Shown piece after piece: positions 51,544-60,196 of a DNA stretch of 64,000 nt. Where the stretch lies: NCBI GenBank assembly GCA_030263805.2, contig CP136010.1:868001-932000 (forward strand). The letters run 5' to 3'. A model generated the notes under the pieces. The model was not told the origin of the DNA. It saw nothing but the letters and a program-made list of their open reading frames with translations, and did no database searches. A program made the position numbers and the translations under genes. Within the stretch, counting starts at the first letter, position 1. The number at the start of each line of letters is the position of its first letter. The stretch comes from Pseudomonas sp. FeN3W. Lineage in GTDB: Bacteria > Pseudomonadota > Gammaproteobacteria > Pseudomonadales > Pseudomonadaceae.

Positions 51544-51645
51544 CGTAGGGTGGAAAACGGCGAAGCCTTTTCCACGCGTTTGTTCAAGTCCCTGCAACCC
51601 TGGTGCTGTTCTGGTGGATGAGGCTTCGCCGTCATCCACCCTACG
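51544..51645. repeat. GTAGGGTGGA palindromic element
   Basis: A 102-bp element beginning CGTAGGGTGGAAAACGGCGA and ending GCCGTCATCCACCCTACG. It occupies the whole gap between the MmgE/PrpD and ict genes. Ends match the elements at 43686 and 53406; the interior differs. Confidence 0.88.
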
Positions 51646-51646
51646 T

Positions 51647-52999
51647 TCAGGCCAATGCGTCCAGCCGCTCCAGCTCGCGCAGGCGCCATACCGTATCGAT
51701 CAACACACCCGCCTCGTCATCGCTGCGCGTAGCGGAGAACTGCACGAGGCGGCGGAACTTGTCTTCCAGTTCGGCGCGACTCAGCGTGTTGCCCGGGTCG
51801 CCCTTGGGCTCGTCGATGGCGCCGTGCAGCGTGCGGCCATCGGCGGTGGTCACTTCGACGCGGCCGAGCCAGCGTGCCGGGTAGGCGCCGTCAACTTCGG
51901 GATCCAGGGTCATCGAGACCTTCTCGCGGAACGCACCCACGCGCGGGTCGCTAAGCGCATGACTGTGGAATTCGGTCAGGCCGGCCTTGCCGTACAAGGC
52001 GATCAGCCCCAGCACGGTGCCCATGGAGAACTTGGCCTGATGCACCGTCTGCGGCACCGTCACGCGGCCGAGCACGTCGATCGCGCCCTGATGCACATGG
52101 GCGGTGACCGAGGCGATGTCATCGGCCCCGAGCCCTTCGCGCTGCATCAGCGCCAGCAGCGCATCGGCGGCCGGATGGGTATGGCGGCAGGAGGCGTGGA
52201 ACTTGAACGAGGTTTCCGCCAGCGCCCAACGCGTGCCGAGCCGGTCGGACAGCTTGCTCGGCTCGGCATCGCTAGACATGCCCGCTGCCATGCCCTGCTC
52301 GCCTTCGAGAATGTCTTGCGCGCCGGTCAGGCCATCGGCGGTCAGGTAGGCGGCGAGCAGGCCATCGGCCGCCGCCTTGGCGGTGTGCAGCTGCTTGGAG
52401 TCCGCCGCGTCACGGAGAAATTCCCACAGCCCCGCCGCTTGCGTGCCGGCGCTGCCGAGCAGATGGGTGAACTGCTGCTGATCGAAATCCATCAGCTTGC
52501 CGACGGCCACCGCCGCGGCCAGGGTGCCGACGGTCGCGGTGGTGTGGAAGATGCGGTAGTGCGAGCGGCCGAGGAACTCGCCGATGCGGATGCCCGCCTC
52601 GTAGCCGGCGACCGCGGCCACCAGCAGCTCGCGACCGGACTTGCCGAGATCCTGCGCGGCGGCCAGCGCGGCCGGGAACACCACGGTGGCCGGGTGCAGC
52701 ACCGAGCTGTTGTGCAGGTCGTCCTGCTCCACCAGGTGCGAGCTGGCCGCGTTCACCAGCGCGGCGAAATAGGCCGAGCTGCTCTGGCCGTTGACCAGAA
52801 TGCGCGCCGGGCCGTCGACCGGCCCCATCCTTTGCGCGTAACGCTCGAACAGCGGAATCGGATGCGAGCCGGCGCTGGCCAGGGCCGAGCCGAGCCAGTC
52901 GAGAAAGAGGTCTTCGCTGCGGGCGAGCACCGGCTCGGGGATCTGCTCGTAGTGCAGCCCGGCGAGGAATTCGGTCAGCGCCTGGGTGTGCTGGCTCAT
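51647..52999 (-). CDS. MmgE/PrpD family protein
   Basis: A 450-residue protein of the 2-methylcitrate dehydratase/cis-aconitate decarboxylase fold. EDLFLDWLGSALASAGSHPI, SSHLVEQDDLHNSSVLHPAT and SFKFHASCRHTHPAADALLA are conserved family blocks. It corresponds to PA0881 in the itaconate locus, whose precise role is not settled; dehydration or decarboxylation of a tricarboxylate or methyl-branched acid is possible. The start ATG overlaps the VOC gene stop by 4 bp, showing translational coupling. The distal side is a palindromic repeat. Confidence 0.88.
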   Translation of the reverse strand: MSQHTQALTEFLAGLHYEQIPEPVLARSEDLFLDWLGSALASAGSHPIPLFERYAQRMGPVDGPARILVNGQSSSAYFAALVNAASSHLVEQDDLHNSSVLHPATVVFPAALAAAQDLGKSGRELLVAAVAGYEAGIRIGEFLGRSHYRIFHTTATVGTLAAAVAVGKLMDFDQQQFTHLLGSAGTQAAGLWEFLRDAADSKQLHTAKAAADGLLAAYLTADGLTGAQDILEGEQGMAAGMSSDAEPSKLSDRLGTRWALAETSFKFHASCRHTHPAADALLALMQREGLGADDIASVTAHVHQGAIDVLGRVTVPQTVHQAKFSMGTVLGLIALYGKAGLTEFHSHALSDPRVGAFREKVSMTLDPEVDGAYPARWLGRVEVTTADGRTLHGAIDEPKGDPGNTLSRAELEDKFRRLVQFSATRSDDEAGVLIDTVWRLRELERLDALA

Positions 53000-53388
53000 G
53001 CGGTCGGCTCCAGTGGGTTGGACAGTTCGATAAGGTTCTGGTCGGGGTCGCGCAGGTACACCGAGCGGATCGGTCCGGTCGCGCCGGTGCGCTGCACCGG
53101 ACCTTCGATGATGGCAACCTGCTGCGCCTGGAGATGGGCGATCACCTCGGCCAGCGGTGTGGCAACGATAAAGCAAAGGTCCGCCGAACCCGGCGTCGGC
53201 CGCTCGGCCTTGGGCTCGAACTCGCGTCCGGCCTGGTGCAGGTTGAGCTTCTGGTTGCCGAAGGCCAGCGCCTTGCGCCCTTCGCCGAAGGTCACCGCCT
53301 GCATGCCGAGCACGCGGGTGTAGAAGTCGATCGTTGCCTCAAGGTCGGCGACGGTCAGCACCAGGTGGTCGAGATGGCTGATATTCAT
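52996..53388 (-). CDS. VOC-family (glyoxalase/dioxygenase-fold) protein
   Basis: A 130-residue vicinal-oxygen-chelate protein with two beta-alpha-beta modules: ISHLDHLVLTVADLEATIDF at the start and SVYLRDPDQNLIELSNPLEP at the end, with His5-His8 region, Glu and Asp as possible metal ligands. Its PAO1 counterpart is PA0880. The reaction is unknown; a mutase or epimerase step on a CoA intermediate is possible. It overlaps the MmgE/PrpD gene by 4 bp. Confidence 0.88.
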   Translation of the reverse strand: MNISHLDHLVLTVADLEATIDFYTRVLGMQAVTFGEGRKALAFGNQKLNLHQAGREFEPKAERPTPGSADLCFIVATPLAEVIAHLQAQQVAIIEGPVQRTGATGPIRSVYLRDPDQNLIELSNPLEPTA

Positions 53389-53405
53389 GACGCACTTCCC
53401 TCTTT

Positions 53406-53492
53406 CGTAGGGTGGAAATCGCGAAGCATTTCCACCAGCTGTGTCGCCTGTTCGATACGCGTGGAAAAGGCTTCGCCGTTTTCCACCCTACG
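53406..53492. repeat. GTAGGGTGGA palindromic element
   Basis: An 87-bp element from CGTAGGGTGGAAATCGCGAA to GCCGTTTTCCACCCTACG in the gap between the acyl-CoA dehydrogenase and VOC genes. Third location of this family in the window, again inside a catabolic operon. Confidence 0.88.
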
Positions 53493-53502
53493 TTTGGCTC
53501 CG

Positions 53503-54666
53503 TTAGAACGAGCGCGGCAGCTCGAGCAGGTGCTCGGCCACGTACGACAGGATCAGGTTGGTGGAGATCGGCGCCACCTGGTACAGCCGCGTCTCGCGGA
53601 ACTTGCGCTCGACGTCGTATTCGTTGGCGAAGCCGAAGCCGCCGTGGGTCTGCAGGCAAGCGTTGGCCGCCTCCCAGCTGGCCTTGGCCGCCAGGTACTT
53701 GGCCATGTTGGCCGCCGCCCCGGCGTTGCGCCCGGCGTCGTATTCCTCGCAGGCGCGCCAGCGCATCAGGTCGGCAGCCTCGATCTCGATATGCGCTTCG
53801 GCGATGGGGAACTGCACGCCCTGGTTCTGCCCGATGGGCCGGCCGAATACCACGCGGTCGCGGGCATACTGAGCGGACTTCTCGACGAACCAGCGGCCAT
53901 CGCCGATGCACTCGGCGGCGATCAGCGTGCGCTCGGCATTCAGGCCGTCAAGGATGTAGCGAAAGCCCTTGCCCTCCTCGCCAATCAGGCTACTGGCGGG
54001 AATCTCCAGGTTGTCGAAGAACAGCTCGTTGGTCTCGTGGTTGACCATGTTGGCGATCGGCTGCACGGTCAGGCCGTTGCCGATGGCCTCGCGCAGGTCG
54101 ACGAGGAAGATCGACATGCCCTCGGACTTGCGCTTGACCTCGGCCAGCGGCGTAGTGCGTGCCAGCAGGATCATCAGGTCTGAATGCTGGATGCGCGAGA
54201 TCCACACCTTCTGCCCGTTGATGACGTACTTGTCGCCCTGGCGCACGGCGGTGGCCTTGATCCTGGTGGTGTCGGTGCCGGTGGTCGGCTCGGTGACACC
54301 CATGGACTGCAGGCGCAACTCGCCGCTAGCCAGCTTCGGCAGGTAGTAGCGCTTCTGCTCCTCGTTGCCGTTTCTGAGCAGGGTGAACATGTTGTACATC
54401 TGCCCATGGATGGTCCCGGAGTTGCCGCCGCAACGATTGACCTCCTCGAGAATCACCGAGGCCTCGGCCAGCCCCAGGCCCGAGCCACCGTATTCTTCCG
54501 GGATCATCGCCGACAGCCAGCCGGCCTCGGTCATGGCGGTGACGAAGGCTTCCGGGAAGCCCTTTTCCTCGTCGATCTTGCGCCAGTAGTCGGCGGGAAA
54601 ATCGGCGCAGAGCGCGCGTACGCCTTCGCGGATGAAGCTCAGTTCTTCGGTCTTGTTCGGGTTCAT
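53503..54666 (-). CDS. acyl-CoA dehydrogenase
   Basis: A 387-residue FAD-dependent acyl-CoA dehydrogenase. EEYGGSGLGLAEASVILEEV is the N-terminal helical domain, MGVTEPTTGTDTTRIKATAV the flavin/substrate loop, and the C-terminal domain has QTHGGFGFANEYDVERKFRE and YQVAPISTNLILSYVAEHLL. It matches PA0879 of the itaconate locus; the substrate may be a methylsuccinyl- or related C5-CoA. The catalytic Glu cannot be fixed with certainty. It is preceded by ich after a repeat-bearing gap. Confidence 0.92.
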   Translation of the reverse strand: MNPNKTEELSFIREGVRALCADFPADYWRKIDEEKGFPEAFVTAMTEAGWLSAMIPEEYGGSGLGLAEASVILEEVNRCGGNSGTIHGQMYNMFTLLRNGNEEQKRYYLPKLASGELRLQSMGVTEPTTGTDTTRIKATAVRQGDKYVINGQKVWISRIQHSDLMILLARTTPLAEVKRKSEGMSIFLVDLREAIGNGLTVQPIANMVNHETNELFFDNLEIPASSLIGEEGKGFRYILDGLNAERTLIAAECIGDGRWFVEKSAQYARDRVVFGRPIGQNQGVQFPIAEAHIEIEAADLMRWRACEEYDAGRNAGAAANMAKYLAAKASWEAANACLQTHGGFGFANEYDVERKFRETRLYQVAPISTNLILSYVAEHLLELPRSF

Positions 54667-54704
54667 CTCGGTTCCTCAGAAAACGGGTGATGTCGAGTGG
54701 CTTG

Positions 54705-54894
54705 CCTCCCCCTCACCCCAGCCCTCTCCCTCCGGGAGAGGGGGCTGCATTCGCGTTTGGCTGGACTGCCTAGTAGCGCACTCAGCTTGAGTCTCAGCAG
54801 AATTTTTCCGCGGGACGACCATCACCTGCGCCCTTGACCACCCCGCAGATGCAGTCCCCTCGCCCCCTTGGGGAGAGGGTTAGGGTGAGGGGGC
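54705..54894. repeat. inverted pair of CCCTCACCC-type repeats
   Basis: CCCCTCACCCCAGCCCTCTC near 54708 is mirrored by GGGGAGAGGGTTAGGGTGAG at 54870. The left half also contains its own hairpin CCCTCTCCC-TCC-GGGAGAGGG. This REPIN-like pair spans about 190 bp between ich and the acyl-CoA dehydrogenase gene. Confidence 0.8.
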
Positions 54895-54912
54895 GGTGTC
54901 CCGCCATACACC

Positions 54913-55734
54913 TCAGTCGAATTCCACCTCAGCTTGCTGCGCCAGGCCGTTGTGGTCGCCGGCCCAGAGTTCGGCCTTGCCCGGCGCGACGATGCGACCG
55001 CCGACCTCGAATGGCTGCGACGCGATCAGCGGGCGCAGGCCGCGATAGGCGAAGCGACGCAGGCGCGCGTCGGGATTGGCGCGGCAGAAGGCACGCAGGT
55101 TGAGGGTGGCGATCAGCGGGCCGTGCACCACCAGTCCCGGATAACCTTCGCCTTCAGTGACGTAGGGCCAGTCGTAATGGATGCGATGGCCGTTGAAGGT
55201 GACCGCCGAGTAGCGGAACAGCAGCGTCGGCGTCGGCGTTACCGCCTCGCGCCAGCTACCGGCGATCATGGGTTCGCCGCTGCTGCTCTTCGGCGGGCTC
55301 GGCTCGCGGTAGACGATGTCCTGCTCCTCGCGGATGGTCAGGCGGCCATCCTGCAGGTAGTCGTGCTGCACGGTGACGAACAGCAGCGCGCCGGTGCGGC
55401 CTTGCTTTTCCTCGATGTGCTTGATGGTGGACACACGCCGTGCCTCGCCGCCGGCTTCCAGCGGGCGGAAGAACTCGACGCGGCCGCCCGCCCACATGCG
55501 GTTGCGGTTGTCCGCCGGTGGCAGAAAACCGCCGCGCGCCGGATGGCCATCCTCGCCCAGACCGCTCTCGGTGATGGGCTCCTGAAAGAAGCACCATTGC
55601 CACAGCGGCGGCAGCGCTTCGCCATGAGCGGGGGTGGTTTCACCGAATGTAGCGGCGATGCGCATCAGCAGGTTACGGCTGAGCTGGTCGTGCACTTCTT
55701 CGCTGCGGCCAATCCAGGCAGAGATATCGGTCAT
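54913..55734 (-). CDS. ich: itaconyl-CoA hydratase (MaoC/FAS1-like dehydratase)
   Basis: A 273-residue double-hot-dog protein similar to mesaconyl-CoA hydratase/HTD2-type dehydratases. LPPLWQWCFFQEPITESGLG and PADNRNRMWAGGRVEFFRPL lie in the first hot-dog; FRYSAVTFNGHRIHYDWPYV (about residue 175) carries the catalytic His/Asp motif of the second. It hydrates itaconyl-CoA to citramalyl-CoA (PA0878 in PAO1). It is the first gene of the leftward operon and is divergent from a LysR gene. Confidence 0.9.
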   Translation of the reverse strand: MTDISAWIGRSEEVHDQLSRNLLMRIAATFGETTPAHGEALPPLWQWCFFQEPITESGLGEDGHPARGGFLPPADNRNRMWAGGRVEFFRPLEAGGEARRVSTIKHIEEKQGRTGALLFVTVQHDYLQDGRLTIREEQDIVYREPSPPKSSSGEPMIAGSWREAVTPTPTLLFRYSAVTFNGHRIHYDWPYVTEGEGYPGLVVHGPLIATLNLRAFCRANPDARLRRFAYRGLRPLIASQPFEVGGRIVAPGKAELWAGDHNGLAQQAEVEFD

Positions 55735-55813
55735 TGCGGCTTCCGGTCGTTGTCTTTGTTTCGCTGGAGAATGCTACCAAGGCGGCGTTCCGTGAATTTG
55801 CATTTACCAACAC

Positions 55814-55838
55814 CGGCGTTCGGCTAAGCTGAACGCCG
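55814..55838. promoter_or_regulatory. candidate operator of the itaconate LysR regulator
   Basis: CGGCGTTC and GAACGCCG, an 8-bp inverted repeat with 9-bp spacer, lie in the 125-bp divergent region between ich and the LysR gene, 22 bp before the LysR start. LysR-type sites usually have interrupted dyads of the T-N11-A kind, which the inner TTC...GAA fits. Confidence 0.5.
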
Positions 55839-55859
55839 TTTCAAGTACGGGTTTCAAGC

Positions 55860-56747
55860 ATGCATTTCGATCTGGCCGACCTGCGCCTGTTCATTCATAT
55901 CGCCGAATCCCCCAGCCTGACTCAGGGTGCGCGCCGGGCTCATCTGTCGCCAGCGGCGGCCAGTGCCCGCATCAAGGCGCTGGAGAACCAGCTCGACAGC
56001 CGCCTGCTCTACCGCGACAGCCGTGGCGTGGAGCTGACGCCGGCCGGACACAAGCTGCTGCAGCACGCGCGGCTGATCATGCGCCAGGTGGACTACCTGA
56101 AGAGCGAGTTCACCGAATACGGCACCGATTCGGCCGGGCACATCCGTATCTTCGCCAACACCACCGCGGTGACCGAATTTCTGCCGGAAGTACTGGCGGG
56201 CTTTCTCGCCCAGCGCCCTGGCGTCACGGTAGACCTGCAGGAAAGGCTGAGCCGCGACATCGTCCGTGGCGTGCTCGATGGCAGCACGGACATGGGCATC
56301 ATCGCCGGCCCGGTGCGCGCCGAAGGCCTGCAGGTGCTGCACTTCAGCACCGATCGCCTGCTGCTGGCCGTGCCGATCGGCCATCCGCTGGCGGGCGAAC
56401 GGCAGGTCACGCTGCGCCAGACGCTGGCCTACCAGCACATCGGCCTGCATGAGGGCAGCACGCTGCTGACCTTTCTGCGCGATCAGGTGGAAAAGCTCGG
56501 TGGTCAGCTATCGCTGCGCATCCAGGTCTCCAGCTTCGAGGCCGTGTGCCGGATGATCGAGGCCGGCGTGGGCATCGGCATCATTCCCGAATCCGCGGCA
56601 AGGCGGCACAGCCGCACCATGCAGCTTGCGCTGGTGGCACTGGACGAACCCTGGGCGGTGCGCGAGCGCAGCATTCTGGTTCGTGAACTGGACGCACTGC
56701 CCGGCAGCGTGCGTGCGCTGATCGCGACCCTGATCCCCGACGACTAG
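55860..56747 (+). CDS. LysR-family regulator of itaconate catabolism
   Basis: A 295-residue LysR regulator. The HTH domain is residues 1-60 (MHFDLADLRLFIHIAESPSL), the effector-binding domain 90-295. It corresponds by position to PA0877 (RipR/ItcR), which activates the itaconate genes. Divergent from ich. It resembles the LysR protein at 41.4 kb in several blocks, suggesting the two came from duplication. Confidence 0.9.
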   Translation: MHFDLADLRLFIHIAESPSLTQGARRAHLSPAAASARIKALENQLDSRLLYRDSRGVELTPAGHKLLQHARLIMRQVDYLKSEFTEYGTDSAGHIRIFANTTAVTEFLPEVLAGFLAQRPGVTVDLQERLSRDIVRGVLDGSTDMGIIAGPVRAEGLQVLHFSTDRLLLAVPIGHPLAGERQVTLRQTLAYQHIGLHEGSTLLTFLRDQVEKLGGQLSLRIQVSSFEAVCRMIEAGVGIGIIPESAARRHSRTMQLALVALDEPWAVRERSILVRELDALPGSVRALIATLIPDD

Positions 56748-56825
56748 GCCTGAGCGAACGTTACGCCCCGAATGCTGCCGAAAGGCGGGTAGCCCCGCTT
56801 CGGCGGAGCATCGCAGGGAGCCACC

Positions 56826-58151
56826 ATGTCCGCACTGACCAACCGGCTGTTTCGGCTGTATCACCGAGTCATCGGCAGCATCGCCTTCTACCCGACACTG
56901 ATCGCCCTGGGCCTGGCCGTCCTGTGCATCGTCACGATCCTGCTGGAGATGACCTGGCTGCAGCCGTACAAGGAGGATCTGGACCTGGGGCTAGTGAAGA
57001 ACGCCGAAAACGCCCGGTTGATCCTCGGCACGCTGGTCGGCGGGATCATTTCGCTGATGGTGTTCAGCTTCTCGATGGTGATGGTGGTGCTCAACTCGGC
57101 CGCCTCGTCGCTGTCGCCGCGGGTCATTCCTGGGCTCATCAGCAGCCGCAGCCACCAGGTGGTGCTCGGCGTCTATCTCGGTACGATCATCAGTTCGCTG
57201 ATGCTGATCTCTACGATTCAGGAAGGCGACGACATCAATGTACCCAGCCTCGGCATCTTTCTGGCGCTGGGGCTCGCGGTGATCTGTCTGTGCCTGTTCG
57301 TATATTTCATTCGCTCCATTTCACTGTCGATCCAGGTCGATTTCATCCTCAACCGGGTCTACAAGCAGACCCACGCCCAGCTGCAACAGCGCCTCGAGCG
57401 ACTGGAGCGCTGCGAGGTCGCCGATTGGCCGGATGACAGCGGCTGGCAGACCGTCCGGGCGCGGCGCTCCGGCTATTTCAAGGCGCTGAACATCGCTGCA
57501 GCCCAGAACCTGCTCTGCGAACAGGACGCCTGCATGACCGTGCAGGTGCACTATGGCTTCTTCGTCATGCCTGGCCACCCGCTGATACGGCTGAGCCGGG
57601 AACTGGACGAGCAATGCGTGGCGCAGTTGCTCGACTGTTTCGATTTCTATGTCGAGGAATACGCCCACCGGCATTTCTTTTTCGGCTTCAAACAGATCAT
57701 CGAGATCGCCGTACGCGCGCTAAGCCCGGGCATCAACGATCCGGGAACGGCGATCAAAGCAATCGACATGATGGGCGTGCTGCTCAGCGAGCGGATGAAG
57801 TTGCCGGACCACGATGTCGCGCCCGAGCAAGGCGAACCACGGATCTTCCTCAACGAGCTCGATCTGCATCAGATGCTCCTGCTGGCCTTCGGCTCGCTGC
57901 GTGCGTACGGCAAGGAGGATCTTCAGGTACTGCTGACTCTGCTTCAGGCGTGCAAGAACCTCCTGTTCAGCGCGACCGACGTCGAGGACGAACAGGTAAT
58001 CCTGCGCCACGCCCAGGCGATCCTCGAACAGGCATCCGCCTCGCTGGACGGCGCGCTGGATCGCCGCGCCGTCGCCGAGGCGGTGCAGTTACTGAACAAG
58101 GCCGTGCGCCGCGCCGAGCCGCTGGAGAACACGCTGACGCGGGAGTCCTGA
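56826..58151 (+). CDS. DUF2254 membrane protein
   Basis: A 441-residue predicted inner-membrane protein. Four helices lie in the first 170 residues (IALGLAVLCIVTILLEMTWL, LGTLVGGIISLMVFSFSMVM, VYLGTIISSLMLISTIQEGD, LGLAVICLCLFVYFIRSISL), and a large soluble C-terminal domain follows, with LSPGINDPGTAIKAIDMMGV as the conserved block. Function unknown; some members are suggested channels or stress proteins. AGGGAGCC is just upstream of the ATG. Confidence 0.88.
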   Translation: MSALTNRLFRLYHRVIGSIAFYPTLIALGLAVLCIVTILLEMTWLQPYKEDLDLGLVKNAENARLILGTLVGGIISLMVFSFSMVMVVLNSAASSLSPRVIPGLISSRSHQVVLGVYLGTIISSLMLISTIQEGDDINVPSLGIFLALGLAVICLCLFVYFIRSISLSIQVDFILNRVYKQTHAQLQQRLERLERCEVADWPDDSGWQTVRARRSGYFKALNIAAAQNLLCEQDACMTVQVHYGFFVMPGHPLIRLSRELDEQCVAQLLDCFDFYVEEYAHRHFFFGFKQIIEIAVRALSPGINDPGTAIKAIDMMGVLLSERMKLPDHDVAPEQGEPRIFLNELDLHQMLLLAFGSLRAYGKEDLQVLLTLLQACKNLLFSATDVEDEQVILRHAQAILEQASASLDGALDRRAVAEAVQLLNKAVRRAEPLENTLTRES

Positions 58152-58293
58152 ACATGCGCTATGCCCTGGACGGAGGCACGGCAGCCCCACGCCCCGTTCA
58201 ATTCCTTACAAATCAAACAGTTGCATTTCGTTGTTCTCAACGCAGGACGCGCCGCGACTTGTTTTCAGCCATCTCGTTATTTAGGGTGTTCCG

Positions 58294-59610
58294 ATGAAAA
58301 CCTTGATCGCACCTATCAGCTCCCTGCTCGCCGGCGTGGCTCTGCTCCTGCTCGGGCACGGGCTGCTCAATACGTTGCTTACACTGCGCGGCGTTGCCGA
58401 AGGTTACTCCACCGGCATGATCGGTCTGCTGATGTCCGGCTATTTTGCCGGCTTCCTGATCGGCACCTGGCTGGCGCCCTCGCTGATCCGCCGCATCGGC
58501 CACATCCGCACCTTCGCCTTCTATGCCGCGCTGGCCGCAGTCGCCGTGCTGGTGCACGTGCTGATCGTCAACCCGTGGGTGTGGCTGGTGCTGCGGGTGC
58601 TCTACGGGGTGTCGCTGGTCACGCTGTACATGGTCATCGAAAGCTGGCTGAACGCGCAGGTCAGTGGCGAAAAGCGCGGCCAGGTGTTTGCCCTGTACAT
58701 GGCGGTCAACCTCGGTGCACTGGCGGCGGCACAACAGTTGTTGAGCCTCGACACGCCGATGAATTTCACGCTGTTCGCGCTGGCGGCAATCCTCATCAGC
58801 AGCGCACTGATGCCGATCACCCTGACCCGCCAGGCGCAACCCGCTCTGCCGGACATGCCGGCCACCGACTTGCTGCAACTGGCGCGCGTCGCCCCACTGC
58901 CGTTGATGGCGGCCGGTATCTCCGGGCTTACGCTGGGCGGTTTCTGGGGCCTGGCACCGGTATACGCGAGCCAGGTCGGCTTCGATGCCGCCGGTGTCGG
59001 CCTGCTGATGAGCATCACCATTCTCGGCGGCGCGGTGCTGCAATGGCCGATCGGGCTGTTCTCGGACAAGCATGACCGGCGCGTCGTGCTGCTCTGGGTG
59101 GTGGCGATCGCGGCGGTCCTGGCGCTGGTGATCACTCCGATCATGTCCGGCTCGCTGCTGCTGGGGTTGATGTTTCTCTGGGGCGGGCTGGCCTTTTCGA
59201 TCTATTCGATCGCCGTGGCGCAGATGGTCGACCAGTTGCACCCGGACGAAATTCTTTCGGGTTCCAGCGGCCTATTGCTGGCCAACGGCTTCGGGGCGGC
59301 GTTCGGCCCGGTGGTCGCCGGTGGTCTGATGCACCTGTTCGGCCACATCGCCCTGCCACTGTTCTTCGCCGTGTCGCTGGGCATCCTCGCGATCTACTCG
59401 TTCTGGCGCCCGCGCCGCGTGGTGGATCTGGTCACCGAGCCGCACGGTCATTTCACCCCGATGCTGCGTACCAGCCACACCGTTCTGGAGCTGATGCCCG
59501 ACACCCCGGAAGTCGAAGCGACCGCGGCACCGGCCAACGAGGCAGAGATGGTCGACGAGCATCCGGCCGCGCAGGAAGAGCCGATTCCACCACGGACCGG
59601 TACGCTGTAG
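58294..59610 (+). CDS. MFS transporter (YcaD-like)
   Basis: A 438-residue major facilitator protein with 12 membrane helices; GLLMSGYFAGFLIGTWLAPS and SDKHDRRVVLLWVVAIAAVL contain the family loop motifs. The cytoplasmic tail (residues about 390-438) is acidic and disordered. Substrate unknown. It begins 142 bp after the DUF2254 gene, probably with its own promoter. Confidence 0.9.
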   Translation: MKTLIAPISSLLAGVALLLLGHGLLNTLLTLRGVAEGYSTGMIGLLMSGYFAGFLIGTWLAPSLIRRIGHIRTFAFYAALAAVAVLVHVLIVNPWVWLVLRVLYGVSLVTLYMVIESWLNAQVSGEKRGQVFALYMAVNLGALAAAQQLLSLDTPMNFTLFALAAILISSALMPITLTRQAQPALPDMPATDLLQLARVAPLPLMAAGISGLTLGGFWGLAPVYASQVGFDAAGVGLLMSITILGGAVLQWPIGLFSDKHDRRVVLLWVVAIAAVLALVITPIMSGSLLLGLMFLWGGLAFSIYSIAVAQMVDQLHPDEILSGSSGLLLANGFGAAFGPVVAGGLMHLFGHIALPLFFAVSLGILAIYSFWRPRRVVDLVTEPHGHFTPMLRTSHTVLELMPDTPEVEATAAPANEAEMVDEHPAAQEEPIPPRTGTL

Positions 59611-59647
59611 TCAGCGGCTCCTCAGGCGGCGTACCGGCAACGGCCGA

Positions 59648-60061
59648 TCAGAAGTCGACTTTGCCCCGCCCTGCCTTGATCGCGCCGCGCTTGGTCTTGC
59701 CTTCGAGCCGGCGCTTCTTCGAGCCGAGCGTCGGCTTGGTCGGGCGGCGCGCCTTCTCCACCTTGGCCACGCTGCGAATCAGTTCCGCCAGGCGTTCCAG
59801 CGCATCGAGACGGTTCTGCTCCTGGGTTCGATACCGCTGCGCCTTGATGACAACCACGCCTTCACTGGTGATCCGGCTATCACGCAGGGCCAGCAGCCGC
59901 TCCTTGTAGAACGGCGGTAATGACGACGCCTGGATGTCGAAGCGCAAGTGCAACGCGCTGGAAACCTTGTTGACGTTCTGCCCGCCCGCCCCCTGGGCGC
60001 GGATGGCGGTCAGTTCGATCTCGGCATCCGGCAACTGCACGGCATTGGAAATTTCCAGCAT
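59648..60061 (-). CDS. arfB: alternative ribosome-rescue factor ArfB
   Basis: A 137-residue peptidyl-tRNA hydrolase. The catalytic GGQ motif is in IRAQGAGGQNVNKVSSAL (about residue 25), and the basic C-terminal tail (RRPTKPTLGSKKRRLEGKTK) inserts in the empty mRNA channel of stalled ribosomes. The start at 60061 (MLEISNAVQLPDAEIEL) matches homologues. It is convergent with the MFS gene. Confidence 0.94.
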   Translation of the reverse strand: MLEISNAVQLPDAEIELTAIRAQGAGGQNVNKVSSALHLRFDIQASSLPPFYKERLLALRDSRITSEGVVVIKAQRYRTQEQNRLDALERLAELIRSVAKVEKARRPTKPTLGSKKRRLEGKTKRGAIKAGRGKVDF

Positions 60062-60196
60062 GAAAGCTCGCGGCGGATGATGGGCGTCGGTGATTGTCCT
60101 ATGACCTGCGCGCCACCGACACACTTTTTAGAGCATTAGCCGTCAACTGCCAGCAGCCATTCGGCTAAGGTAAACCCCGCCTCAATGGATCTGAAC

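Noticed and set aside
51401..53323. 640-residue plus-strand frame across ict, the repeat and the MmgE/PrpD gene
   Set aside because: It is antisense to two supported genes and crosses a palindromic repeat.
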